The notes below the pieces were generated by a model. The model was not told the origin of the DNA, made no database searches, and saw only the letters and a list, made by a program, of their open reading frames with translations. A stretch of DNA of 64,000 nt from Nocardia africana NBRC 100379 (GTDB lineage: Bacteria; Actinomycetota; Actinomycetes; Mycobacteriales; Mycobacteriaceae), in the NCBI RefSeq assembly GCF_001612635.1, contig NZ_BDAV01000014.1:248001-312000 (forward strand), read 5' to 3'. Each line of letters starts with the position of its first letter. The first letter of the stretch is position 1. Below are positions 49,234 through 59,318 of this stretch, in pieces. Made by a program: the position numbers and the translations under genes.

Positions 49234-51159
49234 GTGTGTGGACTGCTGGGATTTCTGACCGCCGATGTGGCCACCGACTCCGTCGTACAGCAGGTGTACG
49301 ACGCCTTGCAGTGCGGGCGCCATCGCGGCCCGGACGAGCGCGGCACCTGGCACGACGAACACATCATCCTGGGCTTCAACCGCCTGTCGATCATCGACAT
49401 CGAGCATTCGCATCAGCCGCTGCGCTGGGGTCCGCCGGAGAATCCGCAGCGCTATGCGCTGGCGTTCAACGGTGAGATCTACAACTACCTGGAGTTGCGC
49501 GCGCAGCTGAGCGACGAATTCGGGGCGCAATTCGCCACCGAGGGCGACGGTGAGGCGATCGTCGCGGCCTATCACCACTGGGGCACCGCGGCATTCTCCA
49601 AGCTGCGCGGCATGTTCGCCTTCGCCATCTGGGACACCGAAGCCCAGGAGCTGGTGCTGGCCCGCGACCCGTTCGGCATCAAGCCGCTGTTCCTGGCCAC
49701 CGGCCCGGGCGGCACCGCCTACGCCAGCGAGAAGAAGAGCCTGCTGGAACTGCTGCCCGCGCTGAATCTCTCCGACGCGCTGGATCCGCGCGCGCTCGAG
49801 CACTACACGGTGCTGCAGTACGTGCCGGAGCCGGAATCGCTGCACGCGAGCATCCGCCGCCTGGAATCCGGCTGCTACGCCACGCTGCGTCCCGGCGCCA
49901 CGCCGGAGGTCACCCGCTACTTCGAGCCGAATTTCCGGGTGCGCCCGTTCGCGGCCGGCTCGGAGGACGCCCGCTACCGCGAGATCGCGGCGGTGCTCGA
50001 GGATTCGGTCGCCAAGCACATGCGCGCGGACGTCACCGTCGGCGCCTTCCTGTCCGGTGGTATCGACTCCACGGCGATCGCGGCGCTGGCGATCCGGCAC
50101 AACCCGAATCTGCTCACCTTCACCTCGGCGTTCGAGCGGGAGGGGTATTCGGAGGCCGATGTGGCCGCCGAGACGGCGGAGGCGATCGGCGCGAAGCATT
50201 TCATCCGCACCGTCAGCCCCGAGGAGTTCGCCGGCGCGATCCCCGAGATCGTCTGGTATCTCGATGATCCGGTGGCCGATCCGGCGCTGGTGCCGCTGTA
50301 TTTCGTGGCGCAGGAGGCCCGCAAGCACGTCAAGGTGGTGCTCTCCGGTGAGGGTTCCGACGAGCTGTTCGGCGGCTACACGATCTATCGGGAACCGTTG
50401 TCGCTCAAGCCTTTCGAATACCTGCCGAAGGGTGTGCGGCGGCTGGCCGGCAAGCTGTCGGACCGGATTCCGGACGGGACGCGCGGCAAGAGCCTGCTGC
50501 ATCGCGGTTCGCTGCCGCTCGAGCAGCGCTACTACGGCAATGCTCGCAGCTTCAACGACGCTCAGCTGCGGTCGGTACTGCGCGAATTCCGGCCGGAGTG
50601 GACGCATCAGGATGTGACGGCCCCGATCTACGCGCGCTCGCGCGGCTGGGATCCGGTGGCCCGCATGCAGCATCTGGACCTGTTCACCTGGTTGCGCGGC
50701 GACATCCTGGTCAAGGCCGACAAGATGACCATGGCCAATTCGCTGGAGCTGCGGGTGCCGTTCCTGGACCCCGAGGTGTTCGCGGTCGCCGAGCAGATCC
50801 CGTATCAGCAGAAGATCACCAAGGAGACCACCAAGTACGCGCTGCGTCGCGCGCTGGAGACGATCGTCCCGCCGCATGTGCTGCACCGGCCGAAACTGGG
50901 CTTCCCGGTGCCGTTGCGGCACTGGCTGCGCGGCCCCGAGCTCTACGACTGGGCCGCCACCCAGATCGCGGAATCGCAAACCGACCACCTGCTCGACAAG
51001 TCCGCGATCAAGGCGATGCTGGAGGCACACCGCGCCGGCAACGGCGACCACAGCCGTCGCCTGTGGACGCTGCTGGTGTTCATGATCTGGCACGGCATCT
51101 TCGTCGAGGACCGGATCAAGCCCGATATCCAGGAGCCCACCTACCCCGTGCGGCTCTAG
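49234..51159 (+). CDS. asnB: Asparagine synthetase (glutamine-hydrolysing)
   Basis: 641 residues from the GTG that makes Cys 2 the N-terminal nucleophile (MCGLLGF). Glutaminase domain: RHRGPDERG, FNGEIYNYLELRAQL. Synthetase domain: FLSGGIDSTAIAALA (SGGIDST 274-280), GEGSDELFGGY, RVPFLDPEVF. Converts aspartate to asparagine; actinobacterial AsnB homologues can also amidate peptidoglycan-related substrates. Divergent from ctaC as in M. tuberculosis (Rv2200c/Rv2201). Confidence 0.95.
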   Translation: MCGLLGFLTADVATDSVVQQVYDALQCGRHRGPDERGTWHDEHIILGFNRLSIIDIEHSHQPLRWGPPENPQRYALAFNGEIYNYLELRAQLSDEFGAQFATEGDGEAIVAAYHHWGTAAFSKLRGMFAFAIWDTEAQELVLARDPFGIKPLFLATGPGGTAYASEKKSLLELLPALNLSDALDPRALEHYTVLQYVPEPESLHASIRRLESGCYATLRPGATPEVTRYFEPNFRVRPFAAGSEDARYREIAAVLEDSVAKHMRADVTVGAFLSGGIDSTAIAALAIRHNPNLLTFTSAFEREGYSEADVAAETAEAIGAKHFIRTVSPEEFAGAIPEIVWYLDDPVADPALVPLYFVAQEARKHVKVVLSGEGSDELFGGYTIYREPLSLKPFEYLPKGVRRLAGKLSDRIPDGTRGKSLLHRGSLPLEQRYYGNARSFNDAQLRSVLREFRPEWTHQDVTAPIYARSRGWDPVARMQHLDLFTWLRGDILVKADKMTMANSLELRVPFLDPEVFAVAEQIPYQQKITKETTKYALRRALETIVPPHVLHRPKLGFPVPLRHWLRGPELYDWAATQIAESQTDHLLDKSAIKAMLEAHRAGNGDHSRRLWTLLVFMIWHGIFVEDRIKPDIQEPTYPVRL

Positions 51160-51177
51160 CCGGCGGCTACCACGACG

Positions 51178-51222
51178 CGGGCGTCGTACCGCGGCCGATC
51201 ACGGCCGGCGGTGCGACGCCCG
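51178..51222 (+). terminator. Long terminator of asnB
   Basis: Nested stem: CGGGCGTCG (51178-51186) with CGACGCCCG (51214-51222), ACCGC/GCGGT, and GGCCG/CGGCC around an ATCA loop; 19 pairs with small bulges, 18 nt after the stop. Confidence 0.75.
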
Positions 51223-51283
51223 TTCTTGTCGAGCCCTTCCCTTCGTGCGCACGTATCGACGTCACGTCATCTTTTCGACGCTC

Positions 51284-51312
51284 TTGAACGTACCGTTAAA
51301 CAGCGGTACATT
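51284..51312 (+). promoter_or_regulatory. SigA-type promoter overlapped by palindromic operator
   Basis: -35 TTGAAC (51284-51289), 17-bp spacer, -10 TACATT (51307-51312). The spacer holds GTACCG-N8-CGGTAC (51290-51309), a perfect inverted repeat with 6-bp arms placed to block polymerase. Confidence 0.65.
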
Positions 51313-51390
51313 AAGTGACGTCAAGCTACTCGAGCGGCTCGGATCGAGTCGCGAACGGATATGACCGAGACACGTACCGAAGGAATTCCG

Positions 51391-51738
51391 ATGGTTCGAA
51401 ACGACCTGCCCTCGAAGATCCGCACCCGCATGGCCCGCACGGTGATCGCGGTCGCCGTCGCGGCGGCCCCGATCGTGGCGGCCGCCGCCCCCGCTCTCGC
51501 CGAAACAGCCCCGACTCGGTCCCAGGAAGTCCAGGTACCCGCCACGGATATCCAGTTCGTCCACGGCTGGGGTCATCATGGCTGGGGCCATCACGGCGGC
51601 TGGGGAACGCCCGGCTGGGGCCTGCCGGGCGGCGGGTACGGCGGCTTCTATCCCGGGTGGTACAGCCCGTGGACCGGTGGTTACGGGTATGGCTACGGCT
51701 ACGGCTATTCGCCGTTCTCGAGCGGCAGCGCCGCCTGA
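51391..51738 (+). CDS. Secreted Gly/His/Trp/Tyr-rich small protein
   Basis: 115 residues. Signal peptide of about 37 residues ending APALA-ET, then a short linker and a low-complexity tail: HGWGHHGWGHHGGWG followed by GGYGGFYPGWY and YGYGYGYGY. The His clusters could bind metal; the aromatic/Gly repeats suggest a structural or adhesive surface protein. ATG at 51391 has AAGGAA 6 nt upstream; an ATG at 51361 would add 10 polar residues. Under a promoter with a palindromic operator. No homologue family recognised. Confidence 0.75.
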   Translation: MVRNDLPSKIRTRMARTVIAVAVAAAPIVAAAAPALAETAPTRSQEVQVPATDIQFVHGWGHHGWGHHGGWGTPGWGLPGGGYGGFYPGWYSPWTGGYGYGYGYGYSPFSSGSAA

Positions 51739-51778
51739 GCCGGTATCGCATCGGCTCGATCGCACGCGGTGCGCGGCC

Positions 51779-51784
51779 TAACCT
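51779..51784 (+). promoter_or_regulatory. -10 box of leaderless DUF2277 gene
   Basis: TAACCT, 7 nt before the ATG at 51792. Confidence 0.5.
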
Positions 51785-51791
51785 CGTAACT

Positions 51792-52061
51792 ATGTGCCGA
51801 AACATCACCGCCCTGCGCGGGCTCGAACCGGAAGCCACAGCCGAGGAGATCGAAGCCGCCGCACTGCAGTACGTCCGCAAGGTGGGTGGTCTGAGCAGCA
51901 TCTCCGCGGCCACCCGCCCCGCGGTCGACGAGGCCGTCGCCGAAATCGCCGCGGCCACCACCCGCCTGCTGGCCACCCTCCCCGACCGCAAGGTGCCGCC
52001 GAAGTCGGTGCCCCCGCTGCGGCGGCCGGAAGTGCAAGCACGCATCGCCGCCCGCGCCTGA
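51792..52061 (+). CDS. DUF2277 domain-containing protein
   Basis: 89-residue helical protein. MCRNITALRGLEPEATAEEIEAAALQYVRKVGGLSSIS is the DUF2277 signature opening (MCRNI). Function unknown. Start directly after a -10 box, so leaderless. 50 nt downstream of the secreted-protein gene but with its own promoter. Confidence 0.87.
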   Translation: MCRNITALRGLEPEATAEEIEAAALQYVRKVGGLSSISAATRPAVDEAVAEIAAATTRLLATLPDRKVPPKSVPPLRRPEVQARIAARA

Positions 52062-52231
52062 GCACGAGGCCCTGAGCGGACCTACCTTTCGCCACCACCC
52101 GGACCGTCGACAGGCTGGTGTCCGTGGCATCGGGCAGTCACGGGGAGTGCTCGACGGCATTCGGCTCGTGATTCACCCGGAGTTCGCCGTGGCGTGGGGT
52201 TTTCTGAACCCGCGCACGGTTGGCTGGGGGT

Positions 52232-54001
52232 ATGGACGAGCGGGATGCGTCGGAGCCGGTATCGGAGCAGGCGGGTAGCGCCGGGGCGGGGGCGGGTCCT
52301 GGTTCGACGCCGGGCGCCGGTGCCCACGGAGATGTCACCGGGGCGGAAGCCGCTGCTCGAGCAGGCGGACCGGAGGGAGGCGGTGCTCGCCCCGACCGAT
52401 CGCGCGGGGTGAGCCGGCGATGGCTGTTCGGCGCCTCGGGAGCGGCGGCGATCGCCGGGCTGGCCGTCGGTGCGGGGACGACGGCGGCATTGCACGGCGA
52501 CAGTTCCTCGACCGGTACCGGGGGACGATTCTGGCCGCTGTCACCGGAATTGGCGATCGGACCGGCCCGGGTGGCCGCACCGCCGGTGACGGGGTTGCAT
52601 CTGCAGTTCGGCGCCGACGCCGCTCGCGAGGCCGTGGTCAGCTGGCAGAGCTCGGGATCGGTGCGCAATCCGGTGGTTCGATTCGGCACGGCCGCAACGG
52701 GTTTCGGCGCGACCGCACAGGCGCGGACCCGGGTCTACCGGGACGCCGCCTCGGGCACGGAGGTGTACGCGCATCACGCGGTGCTGACCGGGCTCACGCC
52801 GGATACCGACTACGTCTACGCGGCCGGACACGACGGCGCCACACCGGAATTGGGCACCCATCGCACCGCGCCGGCGGGCAGGGCCGCGTTCCGCTTCACC
52901 AGTTTCGGCGACCAGGGCACTCCGACGCTCGGCAAACTGGACAACGGCCGCTACGTCAACGACAACCTCGGCTCCCCCGTCGCCGGCGATGTCACCGCGG
53001 GGATCGAACATCTGGCCCCGCTGTTCAATCTCGTCAACGGCGACCTGTGCTACGCCAATCTCGCCACCGACCGGATCCGCACCTGGAACGACTGGTGGGC
53101 CAACAATTCCCGGTCCGCTCGCCACCGCCCGTGGATGCCGGCGCCGGGTAATCACGAGAACGAACGCGGCAACGGGCCGATCGGCTACGAGGCGTTCCAA
53201 ACGTATTTCACCGTGCCCGACAGCGGGGCCGAGGATCTCGCGCGCGGGCTCTGGTACGCCTTCACGGTCGGCTCGGTCCGGGTGATCGCGGTGGCCAACG
53301 ACGACATCTGCCTGCAGGACGGCGGCAACTCCTACGTGCACGGCTACTCCGGCGGCGCCCAGAAACGGTGGCTGGACAAGGAATTGGCCACCGCCCGGGC
53401 CGACCGCGCCATCGACTGGATCGTCGTGTTCATGCACCAGACCGCGATCTCCTCGGCCGACAGGTCCAACGGCGCCGATCTGGGGATCCGGCAGGAGTGG
53501 CTGCCGCTGTTCGACCGCTACCAGGTCGACCTGGTGCTGTGCGGCCACGAACACCATTACGAGCGTTCACATCCCGTCCGCGGCGTCCTCGGCAGCGACA
53601 CCCTCACCCCGAACCCGGTGCCCGAGGCGGTCACTCCGGCCACCGCGACCGCACCCGAGATCATCGACACCTCGAAGGGCACAGTGCATCTCGTGATCGG
53701 CGGCGGCGGAACCTCCGCCCCCTCGAACGGGCTGTTCTTCCCCGGACAGCAGTGCCGGGTGATCACCGGTGTCGGCGCGGTCGACCCGGCCACGGGTAAG
53801 AAGGCGCCGATCTACGTGATGGAGCAGGCGCCCTGGTCCGCCTTCAAGGATCCCGACCATCCCTACGGCTTCTGCGCTTTCGACGTCGATCCCGGTGCCC
53901 CCGGCGGCCACACCACCATGACCGCCACCTACTACGCCGTGACCGGCACGCTGAAGCCGGTGGACAGCTTCATCCTCACGCGGCCGCGTTCGGACCACTG
54001 A
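52232..54001 (+). CDS. Tat-exported purple-acid-type metallophosphoesterase
   Basis: 589 residues. After a 60-residue Gly/Ala-rich leader comes a twin-arginine signal SRRWLFGASGAAAIAGLAVGAG (61-82). A fibronectin-III-like domain (about 100-215) precedes the calcineurin-like phosphatase: FGDQG, NGDLCYAN, PGNHENE, and VVFMHQTA, CGHEHHYERS. These are the metal ligands of purple acid phosphatases. Expected to release phosphate from organic esters outside the cell. The long leader before RR is unusual, so the real start could be further downstream, though ATG 52232 is the only strong option seen. Confidence 0.86.
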   Translation: MDERDASEPVSEQAGSAGAGAGPGSTPGAGAHGDVTGAEAAARAGGPEGGGARPDRSRGVSRRWLFGASGAAAIAGLAVGAGTTAALHGDSSSTGTGGRFWPLSPELAIGPARVAAPPVTGLHLQFGADAAREAVVSWQSSGSVRNPVVRFGTAATGFGATAQARTRVYRDAASGTEVYAHHAVLTGLTPDTDYVYAAGHDGATPELGTHRTAPAGRAAFRFTSFGDQGTPTLGKLDNGRYVNDNLGSPVAGDVTAGIEHLAPLFNLVNGDLCYANLATDRIRTWNDWWANNSRSARHRPWMPAPGNHENERGNGPIGYEAFQTYFTVPDSGAEDLARGLWYAFTVGSVRVIAVANDDICLQDGGNSYVHGYSGGAQKRWLDKELATARADRAIDWIVVFMHQTAISSADRSNGADLGIRQEWLPLFDRYQVDLVLCGHEHHYERSHPVRGVLGSDTLTPNPVPEAVTPATATAPEIIDTSKGTVHLVIGGGGTSAPSNGLFFPGQQCRVITGVGAVDPATGKKAPIYVMEQAPWSAFKDPDHPYGFCAFDVDPGAPGGHTTMTATYYAVTGTLKPVDSFILTRPRSDH

Positions 54002-54068
54002 CCGGGCCGCGATAGTCGCGCCGAGCCTCCGAACTGCTCGGGTCCCACAGTCGCCGCTCCGGCCGCTG

Positions 54069-54791
54069 CTAGGTGACGTGAATCAGATCCAGCACCCGGC
54101 GTGCCAGCCCGGCGTCGGTGGCCTCGGGCGGTGTGGCCGGTTGCCGATGCCACACGGTGAGAAGCAGGTCCGCCGCACTGCCGGACAGAACCGTATCGGC
54201 CGCCGCCGCGCCGTAGTCGATCGTCGGTTCGGGATGGGTCAGTCGCAGCGTCCATGGCGGGAGGCCGAGGTCGGTGCACGTGAATTGCGTTGCGGCTCCG
54301 GCAAGGTCGCCGGGCACATCCACTCGGGCGAGGAAGCGCGGGACGAACACGTGCAGCCATTCGTCGATGCCGTCACCCGCGAAGTCGGCGTCGATGGGCG
54401 CCGCCGCGCCGGGCCGCACCGCGTCCTGCGCATCCCAGCGGTGCATCGCCGTCTCGTGGGCTTGGCGCCGCAGCCAGAACCGCACCGTCCGCCGGCCGAT
54501 GAAGGTGTCGATCTCGGCGTCGAGATCCATCCCGTCCAGTTGCCGCAGCAACAGATCGCGGCTCTCGCGATACCACTCCGAGAGGTCCTCACGGTCGGGG
54601 CGGGGCACCGGCGCGTCCTCACCGCGCAGGAATCCCGTCGCCCACCGATGCACCCGGCCCAGATGGGAGATCAGCCGCGCCACATCCCAGCCGGGGCAGG
54701 CCGCCACCGGCGCCCCGTACGCTTCCTGCGGTATCGCGGCGATCGCATCGCCCTCGGCCACGAGTGCCGCTCGCCGGCGTGAATCGTCCAT
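54069..54791 (-). CDS. Mycothiol-dependent maleylpyruvate isomerase-family (DinB-like) protein
   Basis: 240 residues. Metal-binding four-helix bundle: VAACPGWDVARLISHLGRVHRWA (first His), and WLRRQAHETAMHRWDAQ (two more His). C-terminal SCP2-like/MDMPI_C domain with DTVLSGSAADLLLTVWHR. Family members use mycothiol as cofactor in actinobacteria; the substrate here is unknown. A TACGTT -10 box lies 6 nt before the ATG. Confidence 0.86.
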   Translation of the reverse strand: MDDSRRRAALVAEGDAIAAIPQEAYGAPVAACPGWDVARLISHLGRVHRWATGFLRGEDAPVPRPDREDLSEWYRESRDLLLRQLDGMDLDAEIDTFIGRRTVRFWLRRQAHETAMHRWDAQDAVRPGAAAPIDADFAGDGIDEWLHVFVPRFLARVDVPGDLAGAATQFTCTDLGLPPWTLRLTHPEPTIDYGAAAADTVLSGSAADLLLTVWHRQPATPPEATDAGLARRVLDLIHVT

Positions 54792-54797
54792 GCGGGT

Positions 54798-54803
54798 AAC
54801 GTA
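54798..54803 (-). promoter_or_regulatory. -10 box of leaderless MDMPI-family gene
   Basis: TACGTT on the minus strand, 6 nt before the ATG at 54791. Confidence 0.5.
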
Positions 54804-54812
54804 TCCGCCGCG

Positions 54813-56816
<2,004 letters not shown>

Positions 56817-56854
56817 TCAGGACCCTCCCGTGATCCATTCCTGCCGAGAAGGAG

Positions 56855-58102
56855 TCATACGTAGAAGTCGAGTTCTTCCTGTCGCTTCAGCAGGTCCCGC
56901 AGAGCGTACGGGTCTTCGCCGAAGAAGTACAGCAGACCCCAGTGATTGCCGAATGCGGTTCGCTTGGTGACCTTTTCCGACAGGGGGGCGGTGAGTTCGT
57001 GGGTTTCGAAATACTCGTGGTCCTCCGTCTCCTCCGGGATCGACAACCGGCTGACCACCCGCCGCCGCGGATAGACGCCGAACGACCCGGCATGTCCTTT
57101 CGCATCCACCACTTCGCGGGGGAAGAACGCCACGATCTCCTCCTCGGTGGTCTTGGGATCGAATGCGAGCACCAGCGCGTGATAGGCGTTGAATCCGTAT
57201 GCGCGCTCCAGCAATTCGAACACCTTGAACCCGGGCGGACGATAGGCGACCTCGCCGAAGTACATCTCGCCGTCGCTGGTGACGAAATACTCCGGATGGA
57301 CGAAGCCGAATTCGATATCGAAGGTCTTGATCAGCTTTTCCACCTGCCGGGTGATCTCCGGCCGGTACTTTTCCAGCTCCGGTGTCGCGGGGACGAAGAC
57401 GGAGTAGCCGAGCCGCACGTATTCGGAGATGTTGAGGAATCGGATCTTGCCGTCGTGGATCCATGCCTCGACCGCGAATTCCCAACCGTCCAAATGGGAT
57501 TCCATCAGGACCGGGAACTCGTCGTCGGGGATCGCGTCGATCTCGTCGGGAGTGCGGATCACCCGGTGACCGAGGCAGCCGGCCTTGTCGAAGGCCTTGA
57601 TGTGGATCGGGTCGTTCGGATCGCCGTCGAGTTTGAGCAGGGTCTGGTTGACGCGCTTGAGGAAGCGGATGACGTCGTCACGCTCGTGTGCCTCCTCGAA
57701 GATGCCGACCCGGATACCGCCCAGTTGTGCGCGCCGCTTCATCAGCGATTTGTCGCGCAGCAGCATCGCCTGGCCGAGCAGCCGCGGATTGCCCAGCAGC
57801 ACCGAGTTGATCGCACCCGCCCATTCCACGGTCTCCTCGAAGATCGGGATGGCGACGTCGACGCCCATCTCCTTCAAGGTCTCCGCGATTTCCATCGACC
57901 GGTCGTTGAGCCGCTCGAAATTCCAGCAGAGATAGGGAATTTCATGCTCGATGCAGTATTCCTCCGCCCACTCCGGAGCCACCACGACATAGCGCCGATC
58001 GAATCGGTCCACCGCTTCGACCGCGTTCAGACTCCAACCCAGCAGGGCCACATAGCCTTTCTCCGGGTTCCTGCGCTTCGATTCACGGGATGAAATCGAC
58101 AA
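56855..58102 (-). CDS. ATP-grasp domain ligase
   Basis: 415 residues from the TTG at 58102 (GGGGAG 7 nt upstream). N-terminal Rossmann-like preATP-grasp domain (VALLGWSLNAVEAVDRF), then ATP-grasp: AMLLRDKSLMKRRAQ, PIHIKAFDKAGCLGHRV (Lys 169), VLMESHLDGWEFAVEAWI, and Mg-binding FGEVAYRPPG (Glu 284, Arg 288). Forms an acyl-phosphate and joins it to an amine or thiol; closest in style to amino-acid/peptide ligases of the carbamoyl-phosphate-synthetase-like group. An ATG at 58279, just downstream of the SigF-type -10, would add 59 Arg-rich residues and cannot be excluded. First gene of the pair. Confidence 0.85.
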   Translation of the reverse strand: MSISSRESKRRNPEKGYVALLGWSLNAVEAVDRFDRRYVVVAPEWAEEYCIEHEIPYLCWNFERLNDRSMEIAETLKEMGVDVAIPIFEETVEWAGAINSVLLGNPRLLGQAMLLRDKSLMKRRAQLGGIRVGIFEEAHERDDVIRFLKRVNQTLLKLDGDPNDPIHIKAFDKAGCLGHRVIRTPDEIDAIPDDEFPVLMESHLDGWEFAVEAWIHDGKIRFLNISEYVRLGYSVFVPATPELEKYRPEITRQVEKLIKTFDIEFGFVHPEYFVTSDGEMYFGEVAYRPPGFKVFELLERAYGFNAYHALVLAFDPKTTEEEIVAFFPREVVDAKGHAGSFGVYPRRRVVSRLSIPEETEDHEYFETHELTAPLSEKVTKRTAFGNHWGLLYFFGEDPYALRDLLKRQEELDFYV

Positions 58103-58288
58103 ACCTGCTCCCCTCTTCGACCTCGGTGCACCGTTCGTCGATCGCGAGGTCGTCTTATCGCGCGGTGGTCCTGCGCTCGATACCGGGGGCTGCGAATTCG
58201 GCGGGCTCCGGTATCGCCGCGCGTGCGCTCGGCATCGTCGGCGGGCGGCAACAACGGCGATCCGCTCTATCACCGTCATTGCTCACGG

Positions 58289-58313
58289 ATACCCCGATGT
58301 TTCATTCCCAAAC
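58289..58313 (-). promoter_or_regulatory. SigF-type promoter of the ATP-grasp cassette
   Basis: Minus strand GTTT (58313-58310), exactly 15 bp, GGGTAT (58294-58289). This matches the mycobacterial SigF consensus GTTT-N15-17-GGGTAT without mismatch. Transcription would start near 58282. Confidence 0.65.
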
Positions 58314-58399
58314 AGGGGCAACGCCGTTGCGTTATTGATACACAATCATTTTCGCTGGTCGTTCCGTCCGGGAAGACCGTGCGCGGATCCGGCAGGAGC

Positions 58400-59143
58400 T
58401 CAGGAGACCGACAGCACCGCGGCGGTGATCGCGACGGTCACCTCGACGGCGGCGCCGAGCACATCACCGTTGAGCCCGCCGAAACGCCGCACACAATGCC
58501 ACACCAGCAGAGCCGCACCGGCCAGAGCCACGGCGACCGCGACCGGCCCGAGCCACCGAGCGGACGCGGCGACAACGCCGGCGGCGAGCGCGACGAGAGT
58601 CCAGACCGCCGGTGTCACCACCGATTGCGTGCGCGCCACCAGCGCACCGAACCCGGCCCCGGGAGCGGGCGCATACCCACGGCAGGCGAGAACGACGGCG
58701 ACCCGCCCGACCGCAACCGCGAGCCCCACCGCGAACCAGCGGCCGTGTTCGGCGAGGGCGGCGAACGACAGCGCCTGAATGCCGATCGCGAAGATCAACG
58801 CGGCCACCCCGAAGGGCCCCGCCCCGCCGCTCTTCATGATCTCCCGGGCACGTTCCGGCGGCCCGTAACTGCCGAGCCCGTCCGCGGTATCGGCCAGCCC
58901 GTCCAGATGCATTCCGCGGGTGGCCGATCCCAGCGCGCCGACGGTGATCAGGCCGGCGAGCGCGCAACTCATTCCCGCCCAGGTCGATACCCACAGCAAC
59001 CCGGCCGCGCCCGCACCCAGCACCGCCCCGACCACCGGTGCCGCCGCGATGGCCCCCGCCGCGGCCGTGCGGTCGACCGTCTCGGGTCCGCGCACCGGCA
59101 ACACCGTCAACCACGAGAGCGCGAGCCGAGCCACCGCGATCAT
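58400..59143 (-). CDS. cobS: Adenosylcobinamide-GDP ribazoletransferase (cobalamin synthase)
   Basis: Last assembly step of cobalamin: joins adenosylcobinamide-GDP and alpha-ribazole. 247-residue polytopic membrane protein. Signature GMHLDGLADTADGLGSYGPPERAREIMKSGGAGPFGV and FGGLNGDVLGAAVEV are diagnostic. ATG with GAGG about 8 nt upstream. Lies 175 nt after cobUT on the same strand; that gap shows nothing notable. Confidence 0.94.
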   Translation of the reverse strand: MIAVARLALSWLTVLPVRGPETVDRTAAAGAIAAAPVVGAVLGAGAAGLLWVSTWAGMSCALAGLITVGALGSATRGMHLDGLADTADGLGSYGPPERAREIMKSGGAGPFGVAALIFAIGIQALSFAALAEHGRWFAVGLAVAVGRVAVVLACRGYAPAPGAGFGALVARTQSVVTPAVWTLVALAAGVVAASARWLGPVAVAVALAGAALLVWHCVRRFGGLNGDVLGAAVEVTVAITAAVLSVS

Positions 59144-59318
59144 CGCCCGGACCTCGAGACATGCACGGCGCGTTCCCCGACGCCGGATACGGAGATGCCG
59201 CGCCGCCCACGGACCGAATTCACGGAGACCGCGTACCGGCCACGCGACCGGCTCGGTGAGTGCCGCGCGCGTCGACCGCCATCCGGTGCACCGGGCCGGC
59301 CGGCACCACCCACCTCGT

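Noticed and set aside
47347..51159. 1270-codon plus-strand open frame
   Set aside because: Only the part from the GTG at 49234 is asnB; the rest is antisense to ctaF and ctaC and non-coding in character.
54021..54041. CCGAGC / GCTCGG hairpin after the phosphatase gene
   Set aside because: Only 6 bp with a 9-nt loop; too weak to call a terminator in this GC-rich background.
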